A stretch of 64,000 nt of DNA. It comes from Raphanus sativus. Lineage: Eukaryota; Streptophyta; Magnoliopsida; Brassicales; Brassicaceae. The position numbers and the translations under genes are program-made. The notes under the pieces are model-generated. The model was not told the origin of the DNA, did not search any database, and saw only the letters and a program-made list of their open reading frames with translations. The stretch spans positions 25,775,640 to 25,839,639 of the forward strand of contig NC_079513.1 in the NCBI RefSeq assembly GCF_000801105.2. The letters run 5' to 3'. Positions within the stretch are counted from its first letter, which is position 1, and every line of letters starts with the position of its first letter. Positions 33,541 through 47,508 of this stretch are shown piece after piece.

Positions 33541-34933
33541 TTTTTTTGTCGGCAACTTTACAGACTCATATAGACTCTGTAAACCAAATTGGGTGCTCTG
33601 TATCCATATGGACGTTAAACGACGTCTGTTGCCTCACACCACGTGCTAAGCTATCCGCCTTGATGTTTTGCGTCCTTGATATATGAATAATCTCCGAGCT
33701 GTGAAAACTTCTTTTGAGACTCCTGATGTCTTCTAAATAATTTGTGAAAGCCGACCATTCTTCTGGTTCCGAAACCATCTTCACCAATTGAGAACAATCC
33801 ATTGCAAAAGTAACATTATATTGCCGTAAATTCCTCATGCATTCCATCGCCCAAATAAGAGCTTCAACTTCCGTATGTAAAGGGGATTGACTAGCCCTTG
33901 TATTTCGTGCCCCCAATAATCCTTCAAACCCTTCCAAAGTGCTATACCATCCATGTCCTGAGAAGGTATCCCCCGCTTTCCATGATCCATCAGTGAAGCA
34001 CCAGCGTCCTGATCTATTCGGTATAGTTAAATCAGTTGTTTATACCACATGCTCCTGTTTCTGTTCTATTTCTTTCTGGGCATCCTTCCAAAGTACCGCC
34101 TCAGTCATAGCCAGTTTAAGAGTATCCCTTGGGTCCGCGTCTAAATTACTAAATACTTTATTATTCCTCCCTTTCCATATGTACCAAAGTATCCACGCAA
34201 AGTGATGATCTTCCATTGTTGGTTGGATCCTCCAAAATAAATGATCCATGTTGACAAACAAAGATTGTCCTGGAAAGCTTTCTGAATGCGTTGGAATATT
34301 TGATAACACCCAAACTTGAACCGCTGGTGGACATTCAAAGAAAACATGGTTTATGGATTCCTCGGATGCGCCACATCTATCACAACCAATATCCCCTTTA
34401 AGACCTCTTGCTTTTAGTTTTTTCTTTACTGCTATACATCCTGATAACAATTGTCATAGAAAGTGTTTCATTTTCGGTGGGCACCGCACTTTCAAGCAAT
34501 TAGCTTTTAGGTCAGTAACAGTGGGTCCGAACTCCATTATCCCACCGCCTCGGTCTGGGTATGCCCGTTCCAGTTGATATCCTGATTTAACCGTACATTT
34601 TCCATTTTTCGTGAAGTGCTAGCCATCCCGATCAGTTGTTTGAGTCCTACTTAAAGGTATGCTTGCTACAATCTTTACATCCTCGGGTTCCAATAGTTCT
34701 TGTAAAGCCGTTAGGTTCCATGATCGTGAGCTGTCAGTGATGAGACTGTCAACCGTAAGATCTGGTAGAAGAATATTTTGTTTTTTATTTGCTGGTCTCG
34801 GGCGGTTGGTTGGAAGCCAGGGATCATTCCATACTGATATGGTTGATCCTGATCCCACCCTTTTGATTAGTCCTTTGCTAACCAGAGATCTAGCAGAGAT
34901 TATACTGCGCCAACTATAGGAAGACGAAACTGT
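33541..34933 (-). mobile_element. 5'-truncated LINE (non-LTR retrotransposon) with 17-bp target-site duplications
   Basis: Flanking copies of aaataaattaaatgttt at 33524-33540 and 34934-34950 are target-site duplications. The minus-strand 3' end carries a short A-run (T-run at 33541-33547). Reading on the minus strand, pieces of the LINE polyprotein appear in order: end of reverse transcriptase (GSGSTISVWNDPWLP), zf-RVT domain (KLKARGLKGDIGCDRCGASE, NHVFFECPPAVQVW), and an RNase H-like domain of the plant LINE type (SPLHTEVEALIWAMECMRNL, DCSQLVKMVS, RTQNIKADSLARG). A TGA replaces a Trp codon just before LSGCIAVKKK, and frameshifts occur. It is dead and truncated. Confidence 0.92.
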
Positions 34934-34992
34934 AAATAAATTAAATGTTTACAGATCAAATATATAGGTCCGAAACTTTTTATTCAGAATAA

Positions 34993-35300
34993 TCTTATCT
35001 TATATATTAAAACTGAAGTTATGACTACTTTCATGTGTGATATTTTATTTTGGACAATCTCTTAGAAAATCATCACATTTATTTATTATATCGTTTACTA
35101 CTACAATGAATATAATCACCATATATCAAACAAGTAATAAAAGGAGGATATAATATAAGCCTCAAATAGGCGGTTCACGTCAGACAGAAGAAACGGCCAA
35201 TCATGTTATATTGGTTTGCCACGTCATAACTGATTTCAGATATTGGGTTTCAAAAAATTTCTATCGATATGCCCATCAAGTCCACTTATGGAAAGCATCG
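34993..35300 (+). mobile_element. Helitron-like 5' terminus
   Basis: TCTTATCTTATATATTAAAA begins at 34993 after A, followed by ctgaagttatgactactttc. This resembles the 5' end of Brassicaceae Helitrons, which begin TC and have an AT-rich start. The matching 3' hairpin with CTRR was not identified, so the extent is unknown. The gene fragments downstream could be its cargo. Confidence 0.4.
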
Positions 35301-35568
35301 TAACCTTCACCTCACCGACGCGAGATCCTTCTTCGTCATTTTCTCCAAACCTTAATTTCGTAGATCGTTCGTGAAATCCTTTCCTCTTCCTCTTCTTCGA
35401 TTCCGTTTCTGGTCTACGATCAATCAGTACACACTCTCACTTTGTTTCTCCCTTTAATCTCATTTATGGATTCTCTTCTCTACTCTCACTCCGTTTTTCT
35501 TTATAAAACTCTTAATCCGAGTTTTGTTTCGATCAAACTTGGTTGTCTCTTCTCATTAGTCTACTGCG

Positions 35569-35766
35569 ATGAGTTCCTACGTAGAATCATCGACGATTTC
35601 CGGTGATCCTAAGTCGAGTAAAGCAAAAGGTGACGATGCGGGCTCCTCTTCCGGTGCGAGCAAACACATCGGCAGACCCGGTCCGGCCTCACCATCGGTG
35701 ATCCCAACTCGGAGAAAGCAAAAAGGCGATCAACCAGTTTCAAGAGGCTCGAAAAGAGATGATTAA
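35569..35766 (+). CDS. Hypothetical short protein, possible gene fragment
   Basis: An ORF of 65 residues (MSSYVESSTISGDPKSSKAK onward) rich in Ser, Lys and Gly and probably disordered. A CT-rich leader-like region from 35330 precedes it, so it may be the captured first exon of a gene. I recognise no domain. It is not in frame with the DUF4336-like exons that follow. Its real status is uncertain. Confidence 0.35.
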   Translation: MSSYVESSTISGDPKSSKAKGDDAGSSSGASKHIGRPGPASPSVIPTRRKQKGDQPVSRGSKRDD

Positions 35767-35939
35767 GGTACAAAACAAAAACAATATAAGTCTGTATGTC
35801 ATTTTAAATAATCATATTACTTTGATGAGGCAGTTCTGGAATGAGAATGAGGATTTGTTGAGTGGAGGGGAGTTAAGAGTGAAACTTAGATGAGGTTCAG
35901 GATAAAAAAAAGAAAAAAAAAAAAGCAGGGATAAAAGCT

Positions 35940-36858
35940 ATGGAGTTGTGTTCATTTTGGGAAGGACAAGTTGGAGATGTCGAGATCGAGCAGAAAGTCC
36001 TTAGCTCTCCTGAAGTTGGTACGTACGTTCCTTCAATCTTTGTTTTTTTCTTTGTTGAAAAATCATATTACTATAATAATAATAATAATATATAAACAGG
36101 AATTGGACCGTATGTGGAAGTACGTTCTACCAAAAACGTTCAAGAACTCTGTTACTCACTGATGCTGTGATCTTCGTCCCGAGGAAGCCCCCCTCGAGTA
36201 TCAGCAGCGAATCATTGCTGGCTTCTGCTAAGAACGAACTAGCTGTGAAGATACTTAGCAAAGGCAAACAAGTACCTAATGACCCTGTTGTTGATACCCC
36301 AAAAACCCGCCAAAAAGGTCTCTCTGCTAACAACTTTCTTGAATTTCAAATTCATCAAACAAAAAGATCTCGATGTAGCCTCTCTGTGTTAAACTTAATA
36401 ACTATGCAGGATGGGAGAGAATGGTACTGCAAATCCTGTTTCTTGGTCCTTCAAATCTCTTGGAACCAAACGCAAGCTTTGCACAGATGTCACAGAAGCT
36501 GATCGTTTCTCCCACTGTTAAGACTCTGGTCTTTAGCAAAGTCCCTGAGAAGGTGAGGGACTGGATCGATGAGATAGCGAGTGAGTGGAGGTTCAAGAGG
36601 ATAATACCAGCTCATTTCGAGGCTCCGGTAAACGCAGGGAGGTCAGAGTTTCTTGCTGCGTTTGGGTTTCTCGATGATCTTCTAGGTGAAAGATACATAA
36701 ACCGTCCTCCTTCCCTCTCTATTCTCTTCACTTCACTGATGGGTAAAGCTGCAAGCTACTTTCCTCCGGATGACATGAGAACTCTCTCTTCTCTATATCA
36801 GTTCTTAGTCTATGTTGGTGCTGTTAAAAAGACTGTCTCTGGTAGAAAACGAAGATGA
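35940..36858 (+). pseudogene. Broken C-terminal part of a DUF4336-like plastid protein gene
   Basis: Three blocks with good splice sites (to 36018, 36100-36317, 36410-36858) encode VEIEQKVLSSPEV, then IGPYVEV, TDAVIFVPRKPPSSIS, KGKQVPNDPVVDTPKTRQK and WERMVLQILFLGPSN through VSPTVKTLVFSKVPEKVRDW, IIPAHFEAPVNAGRSEFLAA and a basic end, TVSGRKRR. I link it to plant/cyanobacterial DUF4336 proteins from memory. Exon 2 needs a one-base shift at about 36122 to stay in frame, and the N-terminal half of the family protein is missing. The downstream two-thirds is well preserved, so decay is recent. The upstream Helitron-like end suggests capture, which is inference. Confidence 0.6.
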
Positions 36859-37712
36859 TGGAATAAAAAAGTGTTTTAAGAATATAGAAACGATTTGGTA
36901 CAATGTCTTTGGATTACGTTCGAGGTAGGATTTGAATGTTAACCCTTGTACCAAGTATTTGTTTGAGTTTTAGTGTTGGTGGTCTATAAATGAACAACTG
37001 TTTTTAACACATAAATAACAATTACCAATATCTGTCCGTTACAGACACATCATAAAAAAAAAGGGAGATAAAACACTTAACTGTGAGATGTGCTAATCAG
37101 GGAACAATGCAACCAAAACCTGCACAAGAGAGTATATTATTGCATATGCACAATACCAGATTTCTTTTCAGGCAAACTAATTTTCCATAGACTTTTGTAA
37201 CACATTGAGAGGTTAGCAACCTTTGTCTCTTTATGGTTTATCAATTGTAAAACTGTTGTAAAGAAATCAATAAGGAACTCAAAACTGATATGGTTCTTTG
37301 TTGATTACGGGAAATCTTTGGTTTAAGACTTTAAGTTCAAAATTAGTTCTCGAATCACTAATGGCCCAAAAGAATACTACTTACTAATAGTTGGTGGGCT
37401 TTTATTTGATTTGATAAAAAAAAAGAAGAGAAAGAAAAGTTAATTGATAATACGGTAAATTCACATGTGTAACACTCTTTGCCACGCTGGATTTTTGTCA
37501 TCATCTTAGCTCTCAACAAGTCTTAATACTTTTATAGAGCCGAAGCCAAAAGTCAGGTGAGGTGTGCCTCTTGTTAAGCTCCACTTCCCCACTACTCTCT
37601 CTCTCTCTCTGCATCTCGTAAGTCGTCTACTTCTACGTCGTCGACAATATCTTCTTCGGCTTGATTCTCATATATCTGATTCTGTGATTGCAGATCTCAG
37701 TTCGGTTGCACA
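36859..37712. other. Intergenic region, SMT1 promoter and leader
   Basis: No gene is visible. The SMT1 leader starts near 37540-37620, with a CT run, and contains a likely leader intron from about 37620 to 37693 (gattgcag). The remainder is AT-rich. Confidence 0.45.
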
Positions 37713-38049
37713 ATGTCGAAATCTGGCGCTATGGATCTCGCCTCCAACCTTGGTGGAAAGATTGATAAATCCGATGTTCTCTCCGCCGTCGAAAAGTACC
37801 TTTTCTCTTCTTTTTTTTTAATAACTAACTCTCAAACGCATCATCGTGGAAAACTCATCGGTCGTTCGTAGTTTCATTATCACTTAATACAATTTTGCGT
37901 CTTCTTCTCATGCATAATATCGTGAATCCATTCTATTATTACGAAAATTCATCTTCTCTCTCTTTTTTACCAATCAATGCTTTGAATAATAATCAATCGC
38001 CTGTGTTTGGAACTGAGAGATGGTCCCTCTCCTTTTGGCTGCATCTATT

Positions 38050-38086
<37 letters not shown>

Positions 38087-40436
38087 TTTTGACCTGTATT
38101 TCACTCTATCGTCACGTTCTCAGGGCCCCGACTCTTGTTTTCTTTTTCTTTTTAATCTCATCTCCCGAAAATGTACAAGTGCATGGATGGAATCAATGTG
38201 ATGATTAGTGTTCTTGGTGGATATTATTACTAACTTTTCAGTGATTCGACGATTCTCTCAGGTATGAGCAATATCATGTCTTCCACGGCGGAGAAGAAGA
38301 AGAGAGGAAAGCTAATTACACTGACATGGTAATAAATCCTAATTGCTTGATGATGACAAAGCGTAATATGCATTTTGAATCAGCTTATCGTTAGTGTAGT
38401 AGTAGTAGGGGCAGCAGGTACTGAAGTTAATCATACTGACAAATAATCTCAAATCATGTTCAGGTTAATAAGTATTATGACCTTGCTACTAGCTTTTATG
38501 AGTACGGTTGGGGAGAGTCCTTCCATTTTGCGCACAGGTAACCTTTTCTACTACTCTGTTTGTGAAGTTCTACCCATATATCTTTCTTTCTTGCACCCAC
38601 AGATACTTGTCTAGCTAATATTTAATTAGCATCCGTCTTTTTGGGTTTGTAGATGGAATGGAGAATCACTTCGAGAGAGTATCAAACGTCACGAGCACTT
38701 TCTTGCTCTTCAGCTTGGCGTCAAACCTGGACAAAAGGTTTGCTTAAGCTCTCGAAATTAATGAACCCTTTCACCATCAACATGCTCATTCATTTCCTCC
38801 TTTTGTATTTCTGAACAGGTACTGGATGTAGGATGTGGAATTGGTGGACCACTGAGAGAAATTGCACGATTCAGGTTAAAAGTGACTGACCACACATACC
38901 CAAAAAAAAAAAATTTATTTACATACTCTCTACCATTAGTTTTTAAGTAGATGTCATGGTTTGGAATATATTTCAGTTTTGTCAAATTGTGTTTGTGTTT
39001 GCTCTGCTGCAGCAATTCATCTGTTACCGGGATCAACAATAATGAATACCAGATCACCAGAGGCAAGGTAACATATCTGTATTATGTGAAAGACGATGCA
39101 TTTTCTTTCATTTAATTGGTTCGCTGGAATCTCTTGCTAGTTTTATTTCCTGTGTCTTATACGACTATATCTGGTATTTTTTCGTTGGTGTCGCTTATAA
39201 TTCAAATTGGTATTCCTCTTCCTCGCAGGAACTAAACCGACTTGCAGGTGTCGATAAGACATGTGGCTTTGTCAAGGTTAGTTGAATTCAAGTTTCTTGT
39301 GTGTTGTTATTGCATAAGTTGTAAAATCCTGCGTTTGATAGGAGAACACCTTGTAACGAGGCAACGTGATGAAGGTGTCGTCCTTTGTTAATCTTGCAGG
39401 CTGACTTCATGAAGATGCCATTCCCTGAAAACACTTTTGATGCAGTTTATGCTATAGAGGCAACCTGCCACGCACCTGATGCAGTATGTCAAATTTCTAA
39501 ACATCTATTTGTGTTGTTTTTTCTTCCCTGCATTTATTATAAGCATTACGATTCGTCATTATGATTTCAACAACAGTATGGATGCTACAAAGAGATCTAC
39601 AGGGTGCTAAAGCCGGGGCAATGTTTTGCTGCCTATGAGTGGTGCATGACTGATGCGTTTGACCCTGATAACGCCCAACATCAGAAGATAAAGGTCTAGT
39701 TTGGTCTCTTGCATCTATATCCATATTCTGTGTCATCTATTATCTACAAAGAATACAAACAAAAAGCCTCCACTGTGCAGGCAGAGATAGAGATTGGAGA
39801 TGGTCTCCCTGACATTAGGTTGACTTCAAAGTGCCTAGAAGCTCTGAAGCAGGCCGGTTTTGAAGTAAGTATCATCTAACTACAGATCCTCTCTATTTCC
39901 TAACGCAAACAAACATTTCAACATCTAAAGATACTACTATCATATGCTTTGCTTGACAAAGGTAATATGGGAAAAGGATCTGGCCAAGGACTCGCCAGTC
40001 CCATGGTACTTACCTCTAGACAAAAACCACTTTTCGCTCAGTAGCTTCCGCCTAACAGCTGTTGGACGATTCATAACCAAAAACATGGTAAGAAGAAAAA
40101 ACTTGCTCTGCCTCGTATGCCATTTCTCTCACCAACTAATACTGTAGTCGTTCATATATCCCAACTTGTCGTTTCTTATTTATAGGTGAAGCTCCTTGAG
40201 TACATAAGACTGGCACCTAAAGGAAGCCAAAGGGTTTCAGACTTTCTGGAGAAGGCCGCGGAAGGATTAGTCGACGGTGGAAGGTGGGAGGATCCCAACT
40301 TATATAATATCATTCCCCTTGAAGATTTAAAAAATAGATCTGTTTTTCCTAAGGTGAAAATGCTAAATCTGTGTGTTATAACAGGAGAGAGATATTCACG
40401 CCAATGTATTTTTTCTTGGCACGGAAGCCAGAATGA
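37713..40436 (+). CDS. SMT1: Sterol C-24 methyltransferase 1 (cycloartenol methyltransferase)
   Basis: Transfers a methyl group from SAM to C-24 of cycloartenol, the first committed step to plant phytosterols, at the ER. Thirteen exons from 37713-37795 to 40385-40436 give 342 residues in one frame, close to the family length of about 336. Sterol-binding region I is [18 protein letters not shown]. The SAM motif is [16 protein letters not shown]. Region [12 protein letters not shown] and the C-terminal block [20 protein letters not shown] are intact, and the protein ends FFLARKPE. The start [15 protein letters not shown] agrees with Arabidopsis SMT1 (At5g13710). A TA microsatellite sits in the first coding intron. 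Confidence 0.96.
38050..38082. repeat. (TA)n microsatellite in SMT1 intron 1
   Basis: About 15-16 TA units between the first two coding exons of SMT1. Confidence 0.85.
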
Positions 40437-41790
40437 GCGTGATGAGAGATTGATGATCATCGTAGGTCGAGTGAAGTTGACAGATTTTTTCAAACTTGCT
40501 ATTTGTTTGTTCTGTTTCATCTCCTTTTGTTGCAGTGTTCCTTAACAAAGAAACCTTTGTTGCAACTTGTTTTGGATAAGTCTTAACATGTCACGTGCTG
40601 CAGCTCTCTGTCAGTGAATAACGTCAAAATATCTTGGAATTTTTTATCTTTCTATTTTAGATCTCAGTAACTCTTTTTGTCTGACTTCTACCATGATCCA
40701 AAAGTGGTACCACTTCCACAAACAGACGTGGCCTTTGGATTCTTTATGTATTTCCTGAGATTCGCTGAGCCAAATGGTGAAAGAAATAATGTTTTTGATT
40801 TAGGCAAAAAATGAAATCTTCGTCACTGGGAATGGAAAAATACTTTGGATTTTGACAAAATGAAACCAGATCCGAAAACCATGGTAATGGTGCTAAACAA
40901 CACTGTGCATAGAAAATTAAGTTTGGTTCATACAAATAATACAGGTAAAGATTGATGAGTTAAAGTACCGTGTTTCTTTTTTTGTCACAAGAGTTTCATT
41001 GATAGTTGTCAAAAAAAAAAGAGTTTCATTGATAACAGCAGAGAAGATACAGAGTTGGAACACTAAAACGGGCAAAAAACATAGAAATCTCCAGCAACTA
41101 AGCACATAACAGGGAAACTTACACCCAAACACACGGGTCTTATATTATCACCTTGACCATAAACCAAACCCATAATTTCCTTCAAACAGCCGTGTTTCTT
41201 AGAGCTTTCGTTTTTTTTTTTTTTTAAAACCCAGAATGCAATTTAATGAAAACAAAAGATCAAAGTACAAACATCCGGCAGGTCAACAAACCTCCACTCC
41301 ACCCCAAAGCCAAAAACCCAACCAACAAACTACTAGATTCAACAATCTTTTAAATATGCATAATGTGTTTTACGTGCTGGATTCCTCCTCCCAACAAATG
41401 TATTTTTAATATTTGATTTGAAACAATACCAACTAGTGGGCCTTAGCAATATCTAGAAAAGGCCTGATAAAATACAGTTGAAAACATACCCTCGTAACTT
41501 TATACAAATTTGACTTACTACGTTGGAGCCCATTTATAGCCGACCCGAGAGGATGTCAATCTCACAAAAAAAAAAAACCCCCCCCCCCCCTGGCTCGACA
41601 CCGTGTCCCGAAGCGCGTCCAGCACACGCATTCCACTATTATTTTAGATTTGAGTTGGGAGTTGTTGTCCAAAAGTATATAATTCCTCCTGCCTCTCTAT
41701 AAATACAAAACGAAAACGTAACAACAACAAACCTATCTCCTCTCCTCTCTTCTCCGTCCTCCCCCAACAAACAAAACAAACACCATCTCC
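40437..41790. other. SMT1 3' flank and PAO1 promoter
   Basis: No gene. The T-run at about 41210-41224, followed by acccagaatgcaatttaatg, looks like the A-rich 3' tail of a retroposon in antisense. A 15-bp direct repeat, agagtttcattgataa-like, occurs at about 40990 and 41022. An A12-C13 homopolymer junction lies at 41566-41590. The PAO1 TATA box is at 41698-41705. Confidence 0.45.
41698..41705 (+). promoter_or_regulatory. TATA box of PAO1
   Basis: TATAAATA, 93 bases before the PAO1 start codon, which is normal spacing for a leader of about 60 bases. Confidence 0.6.
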
Positions 41791-45051
<3,261 letters not shown>

Positions 45052-45727
45052 ACACCTAATAGCCCCCTTTTATTATTCTTTTTTGAGGGACTCATGTGAA
45101 GTAGTTTACGTAACAGATACCTGCTTGAAATAGCCAAAGGTGTTTCCTTTTGCTTTAACCGGAAACTTCTGATGAACTTTGCTATCCATTTGTGTGACAT
45201 ATTATTAATCCAATTCTCTTTGCCATTAATTTATTTATCTCAAGTGTTTTCTTATCTCGTAAACTTTTCAGCATTTCATTGAAATAAAATGTCTCTTGGG
45301 GTAAGTAGTAGTCTTCAAGTAAAACATACAGAACTTGTTTGCTGACGTTAATCAGAAAATATAACAGTTTTGCTATCAATATCTCACTATTCGATTGTTG
45401 TGAATTTTTACTGCTTGGTATTATTTCAAAGTAGAGTTTATTTGTAGACTAATCTGATTTGCTTATGACTAAAGAAGAATCTAATCTGTCAAGAATATTT
45501 GGGCATAGCTACGTTTCAGATGGGCCGAAGTATGAATTAGAAAATTGATTTTCACTAAATGGGCTTCCTAAACTTGAAGAGTTGTTGCAAAATCTATAAC
45601 ATTATTTTTGATAGTGTTAGTTCTCAAAGAAGCGAATCTGCAATCTTAAAATATTGGAGTGCTAGCAGAAGTTTAAATTACAACTAGACTCTCACCAGAC
45701 AAGACATCATAGCAGTTCAAAGGTTCT

Positions 45728-45769
<42 letters not shown>

Positions 45770-45864
45770 AAAAGCTTATAGTTTACATAGAACAAGAACA
45801 GAATTCACAAGTCACTTGCAACAAAAGAAAAAACAAGCATCCCAGTTGAATAACTCGTCCCTTC
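45052..45864. other. Convergent 3' flanks of PAO1 and the Jas/TPL-binding-domain gene
   Basis: AT-rich with an AT microsatellite at 45731-45766. No gene. Confidence 0.45.
45731..45766. repeat. (AT)n microsatellite
   Basis: About 18 AT units between convergent genes. Confidence 0.9.
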
Positions 45865-47508
45865 TCAAGATGCCAAAGTAGCAGCATCCTTACCATAGAT
45901 ACGTTGAAGTTCAAGGCTAGCGACTTGATACGATGCTGTAAACAGACAATAAGTAGAACAGAATTTTCTTTTCAGCTGCTATTATTATATCTAAAATTAG
46001 AATTGTCTTATGTTGCAAAATATTAAAATACCTTTCCAGGTGTTGAAATTTTTATAGTTGATATCAGATCCCGTTACGTTTTGAATAGCATCGAACAGCT
46101 TCTCCTGAGGTGTATTCTTGAGCTCTTGAACCACGCCATAAATGGTCTTACCATTCTCAAAGTATATGTGATTGTTTGGGTGCTTTGTCTTGCAATTAGC
46201 ATGCTGCTCAAACTCATACGCATTAAGAACCTGTTTTGCACAGTTTCATTAACATAAAGCCATAGATTTTAAATTAAAAACAGGCCCACTCGTATCACGT
46301 AGCTTACTTTATTAAGGTTACAGTCGCTGCAACCACATAGATACCCAGTCCCCTTTATAACTCCTTTGAGATTTTTCTGCCAAGATAACGTTTTTAGAAC
46401 ATGGAACATGGAAGAGTAAAGAAGAGAAACTGACCTCACGTGACCAGGAGTAGTACTTGACGGTAACTCCATCAAACATTCCTGTTGACAACAAGGACTT
46501 AACATTTGAAGGAAATGTGTTTGTGGAAGAAGTAGTAGAACCCTTCTTAGCTGTCTTTGAATCTTTAGATTTGTGGACGAGCAATGCAGAGCTAGCGTAA
46601 GAGGGATATCTAGGTTGAAAAGACATGTTGTCATCTGCAGGAGAATGGCTGAAGAAGTTCTCAAAACTGTTAACAACAGGAACTGGCGATATGGTTGTAT
46701 CCTCTTGACTAGTAGTTCGATGATCACTGTTCTTGTCTGCTTTTTCTTGGCTAGGAACCGTAAATGCCGCCATCTCACCGCCTTGGGAGAATGGTGACTG
46801 TCTCCCTGACAACACAACATTGACATTATCTTTGTGACAGGGGAGAAGAGACATGAAGATGTTCTCATCAGCAGACTTTTGAAGAGACTGAGCAAAGTTT
46901 CCTACTCCTTTGTCAAATGGATGAAACGTTGAGAAGACGTTTTCATCTCCTTTGTCATAATAGCTCAAGTTTGGAATGAAGTTTCCATCCGGATTGCTAG
47001 CGAATGGCTCTGGCGAGATGAAGCTCTTGTCAATAGTACTGAAGGTTTGGCCAAGGGAGAGCGTGTTAGCTTCATAAGAAGGAACCGTTTCATATGATCT
47101 TGAAACTCCCTCACCATAAAACTGAACCATGGATTCATCAGGTAGCATGTTTTGAGATTCACACGCTTGATGATTATTGACTGTAACCTTTCTGATGGTG
47201 TCAAGATTAAACGAGCTAGTACCATGAAGAACCTCCTCCTGGTGGCCCAGAGGAGAGATATATCTACCGAGGAGATGTGATGTAGCAGGATCAAATAAGC
47301 AATTAGGGACAAGTGTATCGTCCCAAGCAAGTCGGGAACCACCATCAATCTCAACCACTTGTCTCTTATTATTACTAAAAAGCTCTGAACCGGAGGAGTC
47401 TTCTTGTGTCAGCCACTGATGAATCCGCTTTAGCTCCATTCTCGACGATGATGCAGAAGAAGATGGATTCTCCTCAACATCATCCTCGCTGAAAAGATCT
47501 GTACTCAT
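45865..47508 (-). CDS. Jas/TPL-binding-domain (tify-related, TDBD) protein
   Basis: Four exons at about 46435-47508, 46308-46376, 46032-46230 and 45865-45935 give 470 residues. The first 320 residues are low-complexity, acidic and Ser/Asn-rich, with repeated blocks resembling DKGDENVFSTFHPFDKGVGN. The C-terminal domain starts at about NVKSLLSTGMFDGVTVKYYS, then KGTGYLCGCSDCN and FEQHANCKTKHPNNHIYFEN, which match the plant TPL-binding (TDBD) fold found in PHD/acetyltransferase proteins. There is no PHD finger here. The family is thought to bind TOPLESS-type corepressors, but function for this gene is unknown to me. It probably corresponds to At5g13660. A leader intron seems likely up to about 47720. 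Confidence 0.85.

Noticed and set aside
33939..34577. Plus-strand ORFs at 33939-34205 and 34353-34577
   Set aside because: Antisense shadows of the LINE remnant.
41566..41590. A12-C13 homopolymer junction upstream of PAO1
   Set aside because: Homopolymer tracts of this kind are prone to sequence error; I see no functional reading.
46269..46895. 208-codon ORF overlapping the Jas/TPL-binding-domain gene
   Set aside because: Same strand, alternative frame of the real exon 1 and intron.
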